64,000 nt of DNA, taken from positions 78,669 to 142,668 of IMG/VR virus record IMGVR_UViG_3300008267_010368; one strand, written 5' to 3'. Each line of letters starts with the position of its first letter. The first letter of the stretch is position 1. Below, piece by piece: positions 44,496-54,057 of the stretch. Under the pieces are notes generated by a model that was given only the letters and a program-made list of their open reading frames with translations, was not told the origin of the DNA and made no database searches. The stretch comes from a virus. Made by a program: the position numbers and the translations under genes.

Positions 44496-45241
44496 TGTTT
44501 ATTTCAGGTGAAAATGAAACAACCAGTATAGAATTTAAAAAGACGAATAAAGTAAAAAAAAATAATTACTTTGACGTTCGTGAAGAGCAGGCAGTTAAAG
44601 ATTACCTTTTATCTAACTCTCGTGAAGAAAAAGAATTTATCTATAATACGTGTCTTCGGGAACCATTGAACAAAATGATAGAGTCAATTATCCGAAGATA
44701 CAAATTATATAGAAGAGATATGAATTTTGAAGATAATCATTCAGACACACATTCTTTTCTAATGACAAAAATTGATAAATTTAAACCGGCAAAAAATAAG
44801 AAGGCGTATTCTTATTTTGGTACTATTTGTAAAAACTATCTTATGGGGCAAATCCAAAAAGATCAGAAAGACACAAATAGAAAAATTTCTTATGAAGATA
44901 TTTCATCAACATTAGAAAATCGTCCTGATATGATTTATTATTTGGAATTTGAAAAAATTGATGCCGAAAAAGTTATAGATACATTTTTGAGTGACTTAAG
45001 ACTTTACGTTCACAATAAAATAGAAAATGAAAATGAATTAAAACTAGGTCACGCACTTATTGAATTATTTGACAATTATGGAAATATTTTCATTGGTAAT
45101 GATAATAATAAATTCAACAAAAACATTGTATTGTTATCGTTAAGAGAAATGACTAATCTAAACACTAAAGAAATTAGAATTTACTTAAAAAAATACAAAA
45201 CTTTATATTTAGACACACTCAAAAGAATTCACAATTCATAA
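44495..45241 (+). CDS. Late-transcription sigma factor, T4 gp55-like
   Basis: 248 residues. The region NYFDVREEQAVKDYLL, then EFIYNTCLREPLNKMIESII followed by RRYKLYRRD, and KAYSYFGTICKNYLMGQIQK (about 107-126) are sigma-like helices shared with gp55 proteins of marine T4-like phages. gp55 directs host RNA polymerase to late promoters, working with the sliding clamp and gp33. Its presence fits the recurring TATTTATA boxes before late genes in this window. It ends the long plus-strand operon at 45241. Confidence 0.72.
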   Translation: MFISGENETTSIEFKKTNKVKKNNYFDVREEQAVKDYLLSNSREEKEFIYNTCLREPLNKMIESIIRRYKLYRRDMNFEDNHSDTHSFLMTKIDKFKPAKNKKAYSYFGTICKNYLMGQIQKDQKDTNRKISYEDISSTLENRPDMIYYLEFEKIDAEKVIDTFLSDLRLYVHNKIENENELKLGHALIELFDNYGNIFIGNDNNKFNKNIVLLSLREMTNLNTKEIRIYLKKYKTLYLDTLKRIHNS

Positions 45242-45254
45242 ATGATAAAATAAA

Positions 45255-45262
45255 TATTTATT
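45255..45262 (+). promoter_or_regulatory. Late-promoter-like box before baseplate operon
   Basis: AATATTTATT, 3 bases before the ATG at 45266, in the 24-base gap after the sigma-factor gene. Differs from the consensus in the last base, and the spacing is short. Confidence 0.35.
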
Positions 45263-45265
45263 ATT

Positions 45266-45637
45266 ATGAACAGGACAAGAAAAAAAGAAATTACACTTAA
45301 CAAAGATTCTGTGTTAAGTTTGATGCAAGAAATTTATAATGAACTAGTTGAACAAAGAGCAACCGCTTTAAGAATTCAAAACAAAATGCTTTCACTTTTG
45401 AAAGATGCCGAAGATATGACTGTTATCGGTCCAATTATCAAAGAACAACAAAAAATCATAAACGACACAATAGAAAAAAAATTAAGTCTTTCTAAACTTC
45501 AATCCACAATATGGGAAAAGAGTAATAGTAGTAAAGATGAATCTTTCACTTTAAATGATGTTGATGACGACATAATTCAAAATTTAATCAAAAGAGATGT
45601 CGATAAAAGTAGTGATCAAAAATATACTTTAGATTAA
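45266..45637 (+). CDS. Helical protein of unknown function, baseplate operon
   Basis: 123 residues, nearly all predicted helix, with coiled-coil potential (LMQEIYNELVEQRATALRIQ, IKEQQKIINDTIEKKLSLSK). It precedes a large structural gene by 2 bases, so it is probably a virion or assembly protein. No family recognised. Confidence 0.55.
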   Translation: MNRTRKKEITLNKDSVLSLMQEIYNELVEQRATALRIQNKMLSLLKDAEDMTVIGPIIKEQQKIINDTIEKKLSLSKLQSTIWEKSNSSKDESFTLNDVDDDIIQNLIKRDVDKSSDQKYTLD

Positions 45638-45639
45638 TT

Positions 45640-47592
45640 ATGTCTACAAGAAAAAAATATGATGACGCCAAAAGCAAAGTGGATTCTTATAAAACTGTAA
45701 GAGATCAGAAAAGAAAAGAAGCCCAAGAAAGAAGGCAAGCATCAAAAGAAAATTTAGATCAACGAAAACAAGATGCAGTAAAACAGATTAATGACTTTAA
45801 AAAAGATGCAAAAAATAAAGTCAAAGAAATTAAATCACAAGTAAAAAATCAGTTAGAAGAACTGTTAGATATATACAAACAAATACTTCCAAGTGGTGGT
45901 GGAACAGGTAATGGGCTTTCAACATTAAGTGTTTTATTTTTAGAAGCATGTGAAAACACCAAAAATAGAATGCAAGAAATACTTGTAGAGGAAATAATAT
46001 CTACTATTGGGTGTTCAGAAGAACAAAATTTTCAAGCAGATATTCCTATTTACATCAAAGTAAGTCAAATAGATTTATTCAAAATATTAAAAGACGGTCC
46101 TGATGGTGAATTTGCCAAATTTTATTATGAAAAGGCAGACACACCTAATGGTACTTTACCTTATTCAATGAATAGAGAACTATATAAAAGGTTACAATCA
46201 CCACAATCCTTTGTACAAGAATATGGTAGTAGGTATATTGGCTCATCTGGTGCTGGATTGTTTAACATTAGATATGTCGATCAATACACAGATGCAAATA
46301 ACGTAGTTCAATATGGTGATTTTTATGAAGTCACAGTATCATCACAACCAAATGGAAACATATCTATTACTAATTTTCTTTTTGATTATTTTGAAAGTAT
46401 TCAGTTATTTAACATAGAAGACATTGCAACAAATTTATTAAATTATTTTTTAGGTTCATTAAGTTTTGGACTTGAAACATCAAAAGCAGATTTAACAGAA
46501 TTAGAAAAATTCTTTAAAATCATAATGCGTATTATGGGACTTTGTTTCGATCCAACAAAAAAAATAGATGTTGCAGGAACCGCAAAATTACCTGAATTTG
46601 ACATTATAGATGATGATTTTTTTGAAGTTACAAATCAAGAATTAAGACAAATTGAATATAATGTTGAACTTACAGTTAATGGTTTGGTTGAGTTTGAGGA
46701 TTGTGGTAACGTTCAATTACCAGTTAACCCTCAAGCAACTGTCAATATTTTAGAAGAAATAATAACAGAGGTTACAATACCTAACAAAATCAAAAAACTA
46801 TTTAAGGGATTAAATGATACCGCAAATGATCCTAATTGGCAAAATCTTATCGCACCAACAGTAGATATCAACGCTAATTTATTATTGAATTTAATTAAAA
46901 GTTTACCAATGTTACTTGTTAAAATAATTCTTTCACCAAAAGTAATGTTGGGTTTTATTGTCATGTTAAAATCTATAGTGGCAAACATTGAATTAAATTA
47001 TTCTAATCTTGAAGAATTTTTAAAAGTATTCAAAAAATTTATAGTTAATTTTTCTAGAAGAATTTTTGCAATATTCATTGAAGAAATATTCAATATAATA
47101 AAAAGAGAGATTAAGTTGTTAGTAGAAAGTCTTATTCTTGATATCGTAAAAGAAGCAAAAGATAAAAGAATTCAGATGTATTCGACAATTATTTATATTT
47201 TACAACAACTTGTTCAGGCATTTATAGATTTTAGAAGTTGTAAAAGTGTTATTGATGAAATATTAAAACTATTGAATTTAGGACTTAGTCAACTTAATTT
47301 AGGTTTACCACTGTTTGTACTTGCTGCTGCCGATTTACTTGGTGGAGTTTCAGATACAAGAGCCTTTGCAAATGTTATAGAAAATTTACAAAGGGCAGGT
47401 TTACCAACAGGAGATAATGGTGATGGTTCACCAAATAGAATGAATCAAGCTATGTTTGGAATGATTAAAGGACAGAATAAAGAACAGGCACAAAATGGAA
47501 AAACTGAAGTATACATACCAAATATAATTGGAACTGCAGGTCCTTATCCAATATTAACTAAACCAACTAAAGGTGTCGGTAAATCTTATTAA
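45640..47592 (+). CDS. Large virion protein, baseplate region (possible tape-measure or wedge-like)
   Basis: 650 residues. Residues 1-85 are a charged coiled coil rich in Lys/Gln (RKEAQERRQASKENLDQRK). The middle has beta-rich stretches, and residues about 410-450 (SLPMLLVKIILSPKVMLGFI and onward) and about 545-565 (LGLPLFVLAAADLLGG) are strongly hydrophobic, which could be membrane-active or buried in a helical bundle. It lies directly upstream of a gp5-like hub gene. I do not recognise the family; a role in tail or baseplate is inferred from place and size. Confidence 0.5.
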   Translation: MSTRKKYDDAKSKVDSYKTVRDQKRKEAQERRQASKENLDQRKQDAVKQINDFKKDAKNKVKEIKSQVKNQLEELLDIYKQILPSGGGTGNGLSTLSVLFLEACENTKNRMQEILVEEIISTIGCSEEQNFQADIPIYIKVSQIDLFKILKDGPDGEFAKFYYEKADTPNGTLPYSMNRELYKRLQSPQSFVQEYGSRYIGSSGAGLFNIRYVDQYTDANNVVQYGDFYEVTVSSQPNGNISITNFLFDYFESIQLFNIEDIATNLLNYFLGSLSFGLETSKADLTELEKFFKIIMRIMGLCFDPTKKIDVAGTAKLPEFDIIDDDFFEVTNQELRQIEYNVELTVNGLVEFEDCGNVQLPVNPQATVNILEEIITEVTIPNKIKKLFKGLNDTANDPNWQNLIAPTVDINANLLLNLIKSLPMLLVKIILSPKVMLGFIVMLKSIVANIELNYSNLEEFLKVFKKFIVNFSRRIFAIFIEEIFNIIKREIKLLVESLILDIVKEAKDKRIQMYSTIIYILQQLVQAFIDFRSCKSVIDEILKLLNLGLSQLNLGLPLFVLAAADLLGGVSDTRAFANVIENLQRAGLPTGDNGDGSPNRMNQAMFGMIKGQNKEQAQNGKTEVYIPNIIGTAGPYPILTKPTKGVGKSY

Positions 47593-47594
47593 TA

Positions 47595-47798
47595 ATGAAA
47601 TCAGAAGACGTACTTGAAATATTGAAAGATTATAAAAATGCATCAAATAAAGATATAATTGGTGTTATGGATTTTTTAATTGAAGATTTTAACAAAACAA
47701 AGGATTTAATAATGAAACTTACACACCATTTGGACGCAACTGAAAATAGTTACAATAAACTTTTAGATGAATACAAAAAAAGAATAGATAATGCCTGA
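47595..47798 (+). CDS. Short coiled-coil protein
   Basis: 67 residues, all helical (FLIEDFNKTKDLIMKLTHHL, NSYNKLLDEYKKRID). It lies 2 bases after the large virion gene and overlaps the hub gene by 8 bases, so translation is coupled. Probably an assembly factor or small virion part, with no known family. Confidence 0.55.
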   Translation: MKSEDVLEILKDYKNASNKDIIGVMDFLIEDFNKTKDLIMKLTHHLDATENSYNKLLDEYKKRIDNA

Positions 47799-49371
47799 AG
47801 AAATAAAACAAACCCCAAGGGATTTACCATTCGATATAACGCAAAATTTCTTTTTTGGTAGATGTTTGGACGCAAATGATCCGTTGATGCTTGGACGAAT
47901 TAGGGCAGTATCAACAACGGATAACTACGAACAAAGAATACAATCTGCAGTTGGTTTCGATCAGTTTGGTACGTTTGAAAAAAATGGCCCATGGTCAGAT
48001 AAAGATCCTTTTATATTTTTATCTTATTTACCTTACTTCATAAACCAAGTCCCACAAGAAAACGAAATGGTTATGTTGTTCTATTTTGATGCACGAAACA
48101 GATCAGGTAGAAACAAGTTTTATATGATTGCACCTTATTCATCACCGATGACAATTAAGTTTGAAGATTTTCAATCGGCAAGAACAAGACTTGATTTTGG
48201 TAGACAAAATTCATCTATAAGTTTTCCACCAATTAAAAATGGTAATGGAGAATTTAAAAATCCAACACAAAATAAAGGGGTTTTTGTTGAACCTTCAGAC
48301 ATTTCATTAAATGGTAGGGATAGTGCAGATATTATTATTAAAAATAATGAACTTTTATTACGTGCAGGAAAACATTTACCATTTGAAAGAGGACAAATTC
48401 CTGTTGCTAATGATAACAGGGCATTCATACAGTTGACTAATTTCGATAAACAAACAGTAAATGGTGCAACAAAAGAATATCGAAGACTTACAAAACAAAA
48501 TTTAAAATTTAAATATTTAATTGAGTATTATTGTTTGAATCCTGAAACACAATTTGATGTTTATACAGGTGGAGTTTTAATATATGAAGTACCCGATAAT
48601 CCATTTTCGAGTGAAATGCAAGTTGGGTTTTTTGGTTATGGTACAAATTACACCGGGGAAACTAATTTGATATATCAAAAACAAATTAATTCTGTAAGTG
48701 GTGTAACAGAATTTGCAAAAGAAATTAATGACGTAATAATTAATTTCAAAGATACTCCAAATCTTATTACATCAACAGCAAATGGACAACAATTTCCATT
48801 TTATTACAGACCTGATTTAAATTTCAGAAAGATTTTAACAGAACTTACCGGAAATATTGATTTGGTTAAGTTAGGAAATTTAACAAGAATACAAGATGCC
48901 GTTAGATTGTCTACCACACAAGAAATTGCAGGATACGGTACAGTTTTAAACAAAAAATTGGATCAAAACATTCCATTAGAAGCCGTTGATGAAAAAGTGA
49001 CAGAAAAAATAACAGAAAAAATTGATAATTCTGTAGGTATTGTTGGTGCAAATCAACTTTTCTTTTTATCACATAAAACAAATATTGAAGGAAAATCACC
49101 TGGTGTTGATTTAAAAAATACAATATATGGTGTCGATTATGATGCAATTGTTGATAATTTAGAACCAAGTACATCACCGATGGTTAGGGGTGATGAATTA
49201 ATGGATTTATTACAATTAATTGTTGAATTTTTATTAACCCACGATCACCCATACCCGATGTTACCACCAACACCAGTTGCACTTTCGTCAAATATATCAA
49301 CACAACAAGTATTAACTAAACTACAAGAAGCCTACGATAAAGTATTGAACAAAAATATTCGAATCAATTAA
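47791..49371 (+). CDS. Baseplate hub/spike protein with gp5-type OB fold
   Basis: 526 residues. Residues 15-120 resemble the OB-fold domain of gp5/VgrG-like proteins: FFFGRCLDANDPLMLGRIRA, PYFINQVPQENEMVMLFYFD and KFYMIAPYSSP. Later come DIIIKNNELLLRAGKH and a helical stalk, then THDHPYPMLPPTP near residue 484, a motif seen in hub and spike proteins. No lysozyme domain is visible, unlike T4 gp5. It likely forms the central baseplate hub. Confidence 0.6.
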   Translation: MPEEIKQTPRDLPFDITQNFFFGRCLDANDPLMLGRIRAVSTTDNYEQRIQSAVGFDQFGTFEKNGPWSDKDPFIFLSYLPYFINQVPQENEMVMLFYFDARNRSGRNKFYMIAPYSSPMTIKFEDFQSARTRLDFGRQNSSISFPPIKNGNGEFKNPTQNKGVFVEPSDISLNGRDSADIIIKNNELLLRAGKHLPFERGQIPVANDNRAFIQLTNFDKQTVNGATKEYRRLTKQNLKFKYLIEYYCLNPETQFDVYTGGVLIYEVPDNPFSSEMQVGFFGYGTNYTGETNLIYQKQINSVSGVTEFAKEINDVIINFKDTPNLITSTANGQQFPFYYRPDLNFRKILTELTGNIDLVKLGNLTRIQDAVRLSTTQEIAGYGTVLNKKLDQNIPLEAVDEKVTEKITEKIDNSVGIVGANQLFFLSHKTNIEGKSPGVDLKNTIYGVDYDAIVDNLEPSTSPMVRGDELMDLLQLIVEFLLTHDHPYPMLPPTPVALSSNISTQQVLTKLQEAYDKVLNKNIRIN

Positions 49372-49372
49372 G

Positions 49373-49380
49373 TATTTATA
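49373..49380 (+). promoter_or_regulatory. Late-promoter-like box before 49393 virion gene
   Basis: AGTATTTATA beginning 2 bases after the preceding stop codon, 12 bases before the ATG at 49393. Same AG prefix and spacing as the box at 23801. Confidence 0.55.
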
Positions 49381-49392
49381 TATAAAAAACAA

Positions 49393-50877
49393 ATGTCTAT
49401 ATATAAATCTTATTTTGATAAGTCGGATACGTTACTTTATAATTCATATACCAACACTTCAAGAAACCCAATTGTTGAATTGTTTTATGGTAGGTTGGAT
49501 AATGTAGGTATACCATTTGGTTTTAGTCGTTATATTTTTGATTTAGATTTGACAAATCTAACAAATCTTCTTAGTGATGGTGTAATATCAACGGATTGTA
49601 CTGGTTTTAATAACATCAAACATACGTTAAGAATGACAAACACTTCTTTTTTTGATAGTGATTTGTTAAATGACAAAACATCACAAGGTAGAAGAAGGGC
49701 AACTTCATTTGATTTAATACTTTATCGAATTCCACAAACATCAGGAGAAACAGGGACACCACAAAGTTGGGACAGTGGTGTTGGGTACGATTATTACGAT
49801 TATAAAATAAATCCATATAACGACAAATCTTATTCTGATAGACCTGTAAATTGGTTTCAAACAACAACAATATCTAATTGGTCTTTGCCAGGAATTTATG
49901 ACAACACTAATTCACAATTATCACTAACAGGTGTTAATTTTAGTGCTCTTACAATAATTGATACTCAACATTTTGAATTCGGAAATGAAGATATTGAATT
50001 CGACATGACAAATGAAATCAATGGTATATTAGATGGGAGTATAATGGGTGTTACAGGTTGGGGCATTTCTTTCTACCCACAAGTTGAAAATATATCGGGA
50101 CTTACTGAAAACTATTCGGTAGGTTTCTTTTCACCACACACACAAACGTTTTACGAACCATTTTTGGAAACTTCTTATAATGATTTAATTATCGACAATA
50201 GAACAACGTTTTACGCAGGAAATAATAACAACTTGTATTTGTTTGTTTATCAAAATGGAAATCCTGTAAATTTAGATCAAAATCCATTGGTTGACATTCA
50301 GGACATGAACGGTTCTTTTGTTTCTGGATATATTAATTTACCTACTTGTCTTGTAACAAAAGGGGTTTATAAAGTCCTTGTAAGTAATTTAACAGGTGCA
50401 ACAACACCTTGTTTGTATTATGATATTTGGAAAGGACTTAAATTAAATGGAGCAAATTTATCCAACCAAGAAAATGAGTTTGTTTTACTTGAAAAAAATG
50501 GAAACATTAAAATTGGTGCAACTACTGAAACTCCGAAATTATATGGATTTGATTTTTTTGGAATTAAACAAAATGAAAAAATATTGAACACTGATGTTAG
50601 AAAAGTAAATGTGATTATAAAACAAGCATATACGTCAAGTCAACCATTATTTAATGTCGAAGCATATTACAGAGTTTACGTTAGGGAAGGTGCAAATACT
50701 GAAGTTCAAGTTCAAGATTGGACAAGAATTAATCAAACTGTAGATGGTTATTATTTCATTTTTGACACCACTGATAAAATACCAAATGAATATTTTATAG
50801 ATATAAAAGTTAACACTGATAGAAATATTGACACTTATAAACGCGAATTACAATTTGAAATAGTAAATAAGAAATAA
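49393..50877 (+). CDS. Virion structural protein of unknown type
   Basis: 494 residues, beta-rich and aromatic (YDYYDYKINPYNDKSYSDRP), with no catalytic motif. The C-terminal 250 residues look like tandem Ig-like or beta-sandwich domains (LFVYQNGNPVNLDQNPLVDI, then VEAYYRVYVREGANTEVQVQ). It lies between the hub gene and the cysteine-motif genes, so it is probably a baseplate or tail-fibre adaptor part. Confidence 0.5.
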   Translation: MSIYKSYFDKSDTLLYNSYTNTSRNPIVELFYGRLDNVGIPFGFSRYIFDLDLTNLTNLLSDGVISTDCTGFNNIKHTLRMTNTSFFDSDLLNDKTSQGRRRATSFDLILYRIPQTSGETGTPQSWDSGVGYDYYDYKINPYNDKSYSDRPVNWFQTTTISNWSLPGIYDNTNSQLSLTGVNFSALTIIDTQHFEFGNEDIEFDMTNEINGILDGSIMGVTGWGISFYPQVENISGLTENYSVGFFSPHTQTFYEPFLETSYNDLIIDNRTTFYAGNNNNLYLFVYQNGNPVNLDQNPLVDIQDMNGSFVSGYINLPTCLVTKGVYKVLVSNLTGATTPCLYYDIWKGLKLNGANLSNQENEFVLLEKNGNIKIGATTETPKLYGFDFFGIKQNEKILNTDVRKVNVIIKQAYTSSQPLFNVEAYYRVYVREGANTEVQVQDWTRINQTVDGYYFIFDTTDKIPNEYFIDIKVNTDRNIDTYKRELQFEIVNKK

Positions 50878-50879
50878 TT

Positions 50880-52895
50880 ATGTCAAGAGATTTAACAGTT
50901 CAAAAATGTTGTGGCGATTCGGTAATAAATATTATAGTTGACGACCGAGTTAGTGCAATCACAACAGGAAATACCTATTTATTTACACTTTTAACTGAAC
51001 CAAATACTACGGATTGTTATACTGTATTAATAATAAAAGATACTGAACAAATAGTAAATGCAACACTTGATGGTTCTTACACATCTTGTGAAGAATGTTT
51101 GAGCGGCATTACAACAGCGGTAAGTGTTGTTGATTGTGTAAGAGGTGAAACTTATTTTATTGACATTAATACTTTTACAACTCTTCCGACAATTGATGAT
51201 ATATATTATTTGTCATTTTCATTAGAAGATAGTATTAAAACGTTGTGCGCAACTATTGAATGTTTTGTTACACCAAGAGACGGTGATTTTATTTATTCTT
51301 TGGCATCAATAAGTGATTCGTATACGGGTTGCACTGAATGTTTAACCAATAATTTTTCAGTTTATTCGGTAAATACTTGTTTGGAACCTACTACCACTTA
51401 CTTGATTGCATTTCCTCTTGGTTTTGATTATACCAATTATGTAGTGACTTTTATTGATAGTTTTGGTGATATACAATGTGGGATTGTTGATGTTATTCAA
51501 GAAGGCACCGAAACATCCGGAACGTTAGTTTCTGTTTTAGGTACAAAATTTGAAGTTACTTGTGAAGATTGTTTAGCAATTAGTAACGAAAAAAGAATTA
51601 TAACAAATTGTTTAACCCGACAAGACGAAGTTGTATGGGGTTCTGTGTTTTACGAAGGAAATGAAGTATCAAATCTTTCTACCATCGATGGGTGTTTTGA
51701 AGTGGGCGATTTGACAGAATCGGCAGTAACAATAAATACTTTTTTAAACTTCGATCCACAACCTGATTGTCAAGAATGTATTCAATGTAATGGTTTATAT
51801 TATTCTTATTCGAGTTGTACTAATACAGGTCCGATTGGAAACATAACTTATGACACGGGTGTAGGATTATTAGATGGAGAATATCTTAATCTGACAGGCA
51901 CAACAGATGGTAATGGTGTAGGTGCTTATTTTGACGTAACCGTTCAGAGTGGTAGTATTTTGAATATAGGTTTTTTTGGTGGTATTGGATATCAAGTTGG
52001 TGATACTATATCGATTTCATCACCTCCTTTTGGTGGTGTTAATCCATTTATTATAGAAGTAACAAGTATTTCAACTACAGGTACTGTTTTTTCGTATAAA
52101 TACGTTCAAAACCCAATAGGTAAAATATTTTATGTCCCACAACTTAATGATTGTGTTGAAATCACAGGTATTGAAATTAATGATGCATATTATGCTGTAT
52201 CAAGTTTCGAAGTTTTTGAAAGTTGCACAGAATGTCAAGCAAATGCCGATAATTATTATATTTGGTTAACTGAAGAGTGTGGAACTGGTTACAATAACAT
52301 TGTTGTATTAACTTCAAATTCATTTACAACAGGTGATTACGTAAAGGTATTAAGAGGAACCTCGGAATTTCAGTGTCAAAAATTATTGTCACCCTACACG
52401 TATGTTGGTGGAAGTGGTATTGCTTATATTTCAAACACGTTGACTCCTTTTGATGATTGTGCAACGTGTAATACTGGAACATTAATTGGTGCATCTATTG
52501 TCAAATGTGGTGGTGGAAACCAACAGTTTGTTAATATCCCAATTGATATTTGGAATATAATGGCTTATACAGACGGACAATTAGTGTTTGTGACTCAAAA
52601 TTATGGACAATGTTATATTTTATTAAATAATTGTCCATTAGAACCAAATTACACAACTATAACCCCCGTATCGACATATTATAATTGTATCCAATGTGCT
52701 TTTGACAACACAAGATTTCCAAGAAGTGCAAATACAGAAACTTTAATATGTGTCGTTTGTTGTGATTGTGGTTCTTCAGGAAGTACAATAACACAAGTGG
52801 CACCACCACATCCAGTATATACCGATCAATATGGCATTGATGTGACACAAATGAATATGGTGGTACTTGGTGGTCCGAGAGGATTGAATAATTAA
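50880..52895 (+). CDS. Cysteine-motif virion protein with repeated CxxC modules
   Basis: 671 residues. About seven modules of 70-120 residues each end in a CxxC motif: SCEEC, GCTEC, TCEDC, DCQEC, SCTEC, DCATC and NCIQC, each preceded by a Cys about 25-60 residues earlier. This suggests small beta domains stapled by disulfide or metal. The last 60 residues (starting PRSANTE, then CVVCCDCG and ending LGGPRGLNN) are shared almost unchanged with the next gene. It is probably displayed on the virion exterior. One module is interrupted by a Gly-rich insert at about 315-400. Confidence 0.55.
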   Translation: MSRDLTVQKCCGDSVINIIVDDRVSAITTGNTYLFTLLTEPNTTDCYTVLIIKDTEQIVNATLDGSYTSCEECLSGITTAVSVVDCVRGETYFIDINTFTTLPTIDDIYYLSFSLEDSIKTLCATIECFVTPRDGDFIYSLASISDSYTGCTECLTNNFSVYSVNTCLEPTTTYLIAFPLGFDYTNYVVTFIDSFGDIQCGIVDVIQEGTETSGTLVSVLGTKFEVTCEDCLAISNEKRIITNCLTRQDEVVWGSVFYEGNEVSNLSTIDGCFEVGDLTESAVTINTFLNFDPQPDCQECIQCNGLYYSYSSCTNTGPIGNITYDTGVGLLDGEYLNLTGTTDGNGVGAYFDVTVQSGSILNIGFFGGIGYQVGDTISISSPPFGGVNPFIIEVTSISTTGTVFSYKYVQNPIGKIFYVPQLNDCVEITGIEINDAYYAVSSFEVFESCTECQANADNYYIWLTEECGTGYNNIVVLTSNSFTTGDYVKVLRGTSEFQCQKLLSPYTYVGGSGIAYISNTLTPFDDCATCNTGTLIGASIVKCGGGNQQFVNIPIDIWNIMAYTDGQLVFVTQNYGQCYILLNNCPLEPNYTTITPVSTYYNCIQCAFDNTRFPRSANTETLICVVCCDCGSSGSTITQVAPPHPVYTDQYGIDVTQMNMVVLGGPRGLNN

Positions 52896-52905
52896 AACAT
52901 AATGA

Positions 52906-52913
52906 TATTTATA
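52906..52913 (+). promoter_or_regulatory. Late-promoter-like box before second Cys-motif gene
   Basis: GATATTTATA, 13 bases before the ATG at 52927, in a 31-base intergenic gap. Its flanks resemble those of the minus-strand box at 15300. Confidence 0.55.
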
Positions 52914-52926
52914 TAAAAAAGAAAAA

Positions 52927-53553
52927 ATGGCAAATTATATTGTAGAAGGTTGTTTAGATGGTTTAGAGTATATTGTATCGGCATCTACAACACTATCACC
53001 TCTTGAAGTTATTGGTTTTAACTTTGGCGAAGAATCAGAAATTTGTGGTACAGTTATATCTGTAACTGAAGATGAACCCATACCGTTATATTCTTATTCA
53101 CACCCTTATACTGATTGTTGTGATTGTTTCACGGGCGGTACTTTACAATCTTTGGAATTTCAAAACTGTGACGGGACAACTTTTTTATACAGTATAAGTG
53201 GTTTTTGTGAAGTTTATGGTAGTAACCCAAGAAAAGATGAGGTATTCCAATTTTCTGAAAATGAAGTATTCTTTTGTGCTACATTTATAGATGGAAAAGA
53301 AGATTTACCTGATGAAAACAATTATTTTCCTGAAGCCGGACCATTTGTGAGCTGTTCTGATTGTGAAAGTGATATTCCAAGAAGTGCAAATACAGAAGCA
53401 ACCGTATGTGTGATTTGTTGTGATTGTGGTGCGACAGGTAGTACAATAAATCAAATTACACCACCTAACCCAGTGTGGACTGACGGTTTTGGTACTGATG
53501 TAACACAACTAAATATGATAGTTCTTGGTGGACCTAGAGGATTAAATTCTTAA
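52927..53553 (+). CDS. Cysteine-motif virion protein, paralogue of 50880 and 11598
   Basis: 208 residues. The N-terminus MANYIVEGCLDGLEYIV pairs with the protein at 11598. CxxC motifs occur in TDCCDC and SCSDC. The C-terminal 58 residues (PRSANTE, CVICCDCG, LGGPRGLNS) match the end of the 671-residue neighbour. It thus joins the N-terminal module of one relative to the C-terminal module of another. The shared tail is probably a docking or trimerisation element. Confidence 0.6.
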   Translation: MANYIVEGCLDGLEYIVSASTTLSPLEVIGFNFGEESEICGTVISVTEDEPIPLYSYSHPYTDCCDCFTGGTLQSLEFQNCDGTTFLYSISGFCEVYGSNPRKDEVFQFSENEVFFCATFIDGKEDLPDENNYFPEAGPFVSCSDCESDIPRSANTEATVCVICCDCGATGSTINQITPPNPVWTDGFGTDVTQLNMIVLGGPRGLNS

Positions 53554-53556
53554 CTT

Positions 53557-54018
53557 ATGAAAAATATTAATAACATCATCAAAAAAGTATTGATGGAAAC
53601 CCGTCAAGAATCACAAAGATATATGTTCTTTTCAAATCTTGAACAAATGAAAAGACAATGTGAAACATTATTGGAGATGGACAAATCTGAAATTGAACAA
53701 ATTTTAGATCACGGACATGATTGGGCTCAAGACCATATTGCAGAAGCAAAAAACAACATGGATCAAGTTTTTGATTTTCTAATGAACGAAATGAAAGGTG
53801 GTGATATGTCATCTGAAATGGATATGGAAGATGATGAGGTAATGATGGAAGGTAGAAAAAAAACAGGAACAAAACTATGTGCTAGAGGTAAATCTGCAGC
53901 AAAAGCAAAATTTGATGTTTACCCTTCGGCATATGCAAATGGTTACGCAGTTCAGGTGTGTAAAGGAAAAATCAAAGGTCTTGACGGAAAAAAACGTTGT
54001 TCAGGTACGTATTGTTAG
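53557..54018 (+). CDS. Small protein with C-terminal Cys/Lys-rich conserved module
   Basis: 153 residues. Residues 1-95 are helical and acidic. The last 50 (GTKLCARGKSAAKAKFDVYP, then SAYANGYAVQVCKGK) form a compact module with several Cys that recurs in T4-like marine phages in proteins of unknown function. It shares the opening style NINNIIKKVLMETRQ with the minus-strand gene at 54333 (DLNNIIKKVVKEAN), so the two probably belong to one functional group. Confidence 0.6.
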   Translation: MKNINNIIKKVLMETRQESQRYMFFSNLEQMKRQCETLLEMDKSEIEQILDHGHDWAQDHIAEAKNNMDQVFDFLMNEMKGGDMSSEMDMEDDEVMMEGRKKTGTKLCARGKSAAKAKFDVYPSAYANGYAVQVCKGKIKGLDGKKRCSGTYC

Positions 54019-54036
54019 AAAATTTTATTATCTTTG
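54012..54036 (+). promoter_or_regulatory. Possible Bacteroidetes-type host promoter
   Basis: TATCTTTG at 54029-54036 fits the Bacteroidetes -7 consensus TAnnTTTG exactly. A TTG lies at 54012-54014, but 14 bases away rather than the usual 19 or so. It would start transcription about 20 bases before the ATG at 54058. Confidence 0.4.
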
Positions 54037-54057
54037 TTCTTCAACAAATAAATTTAT

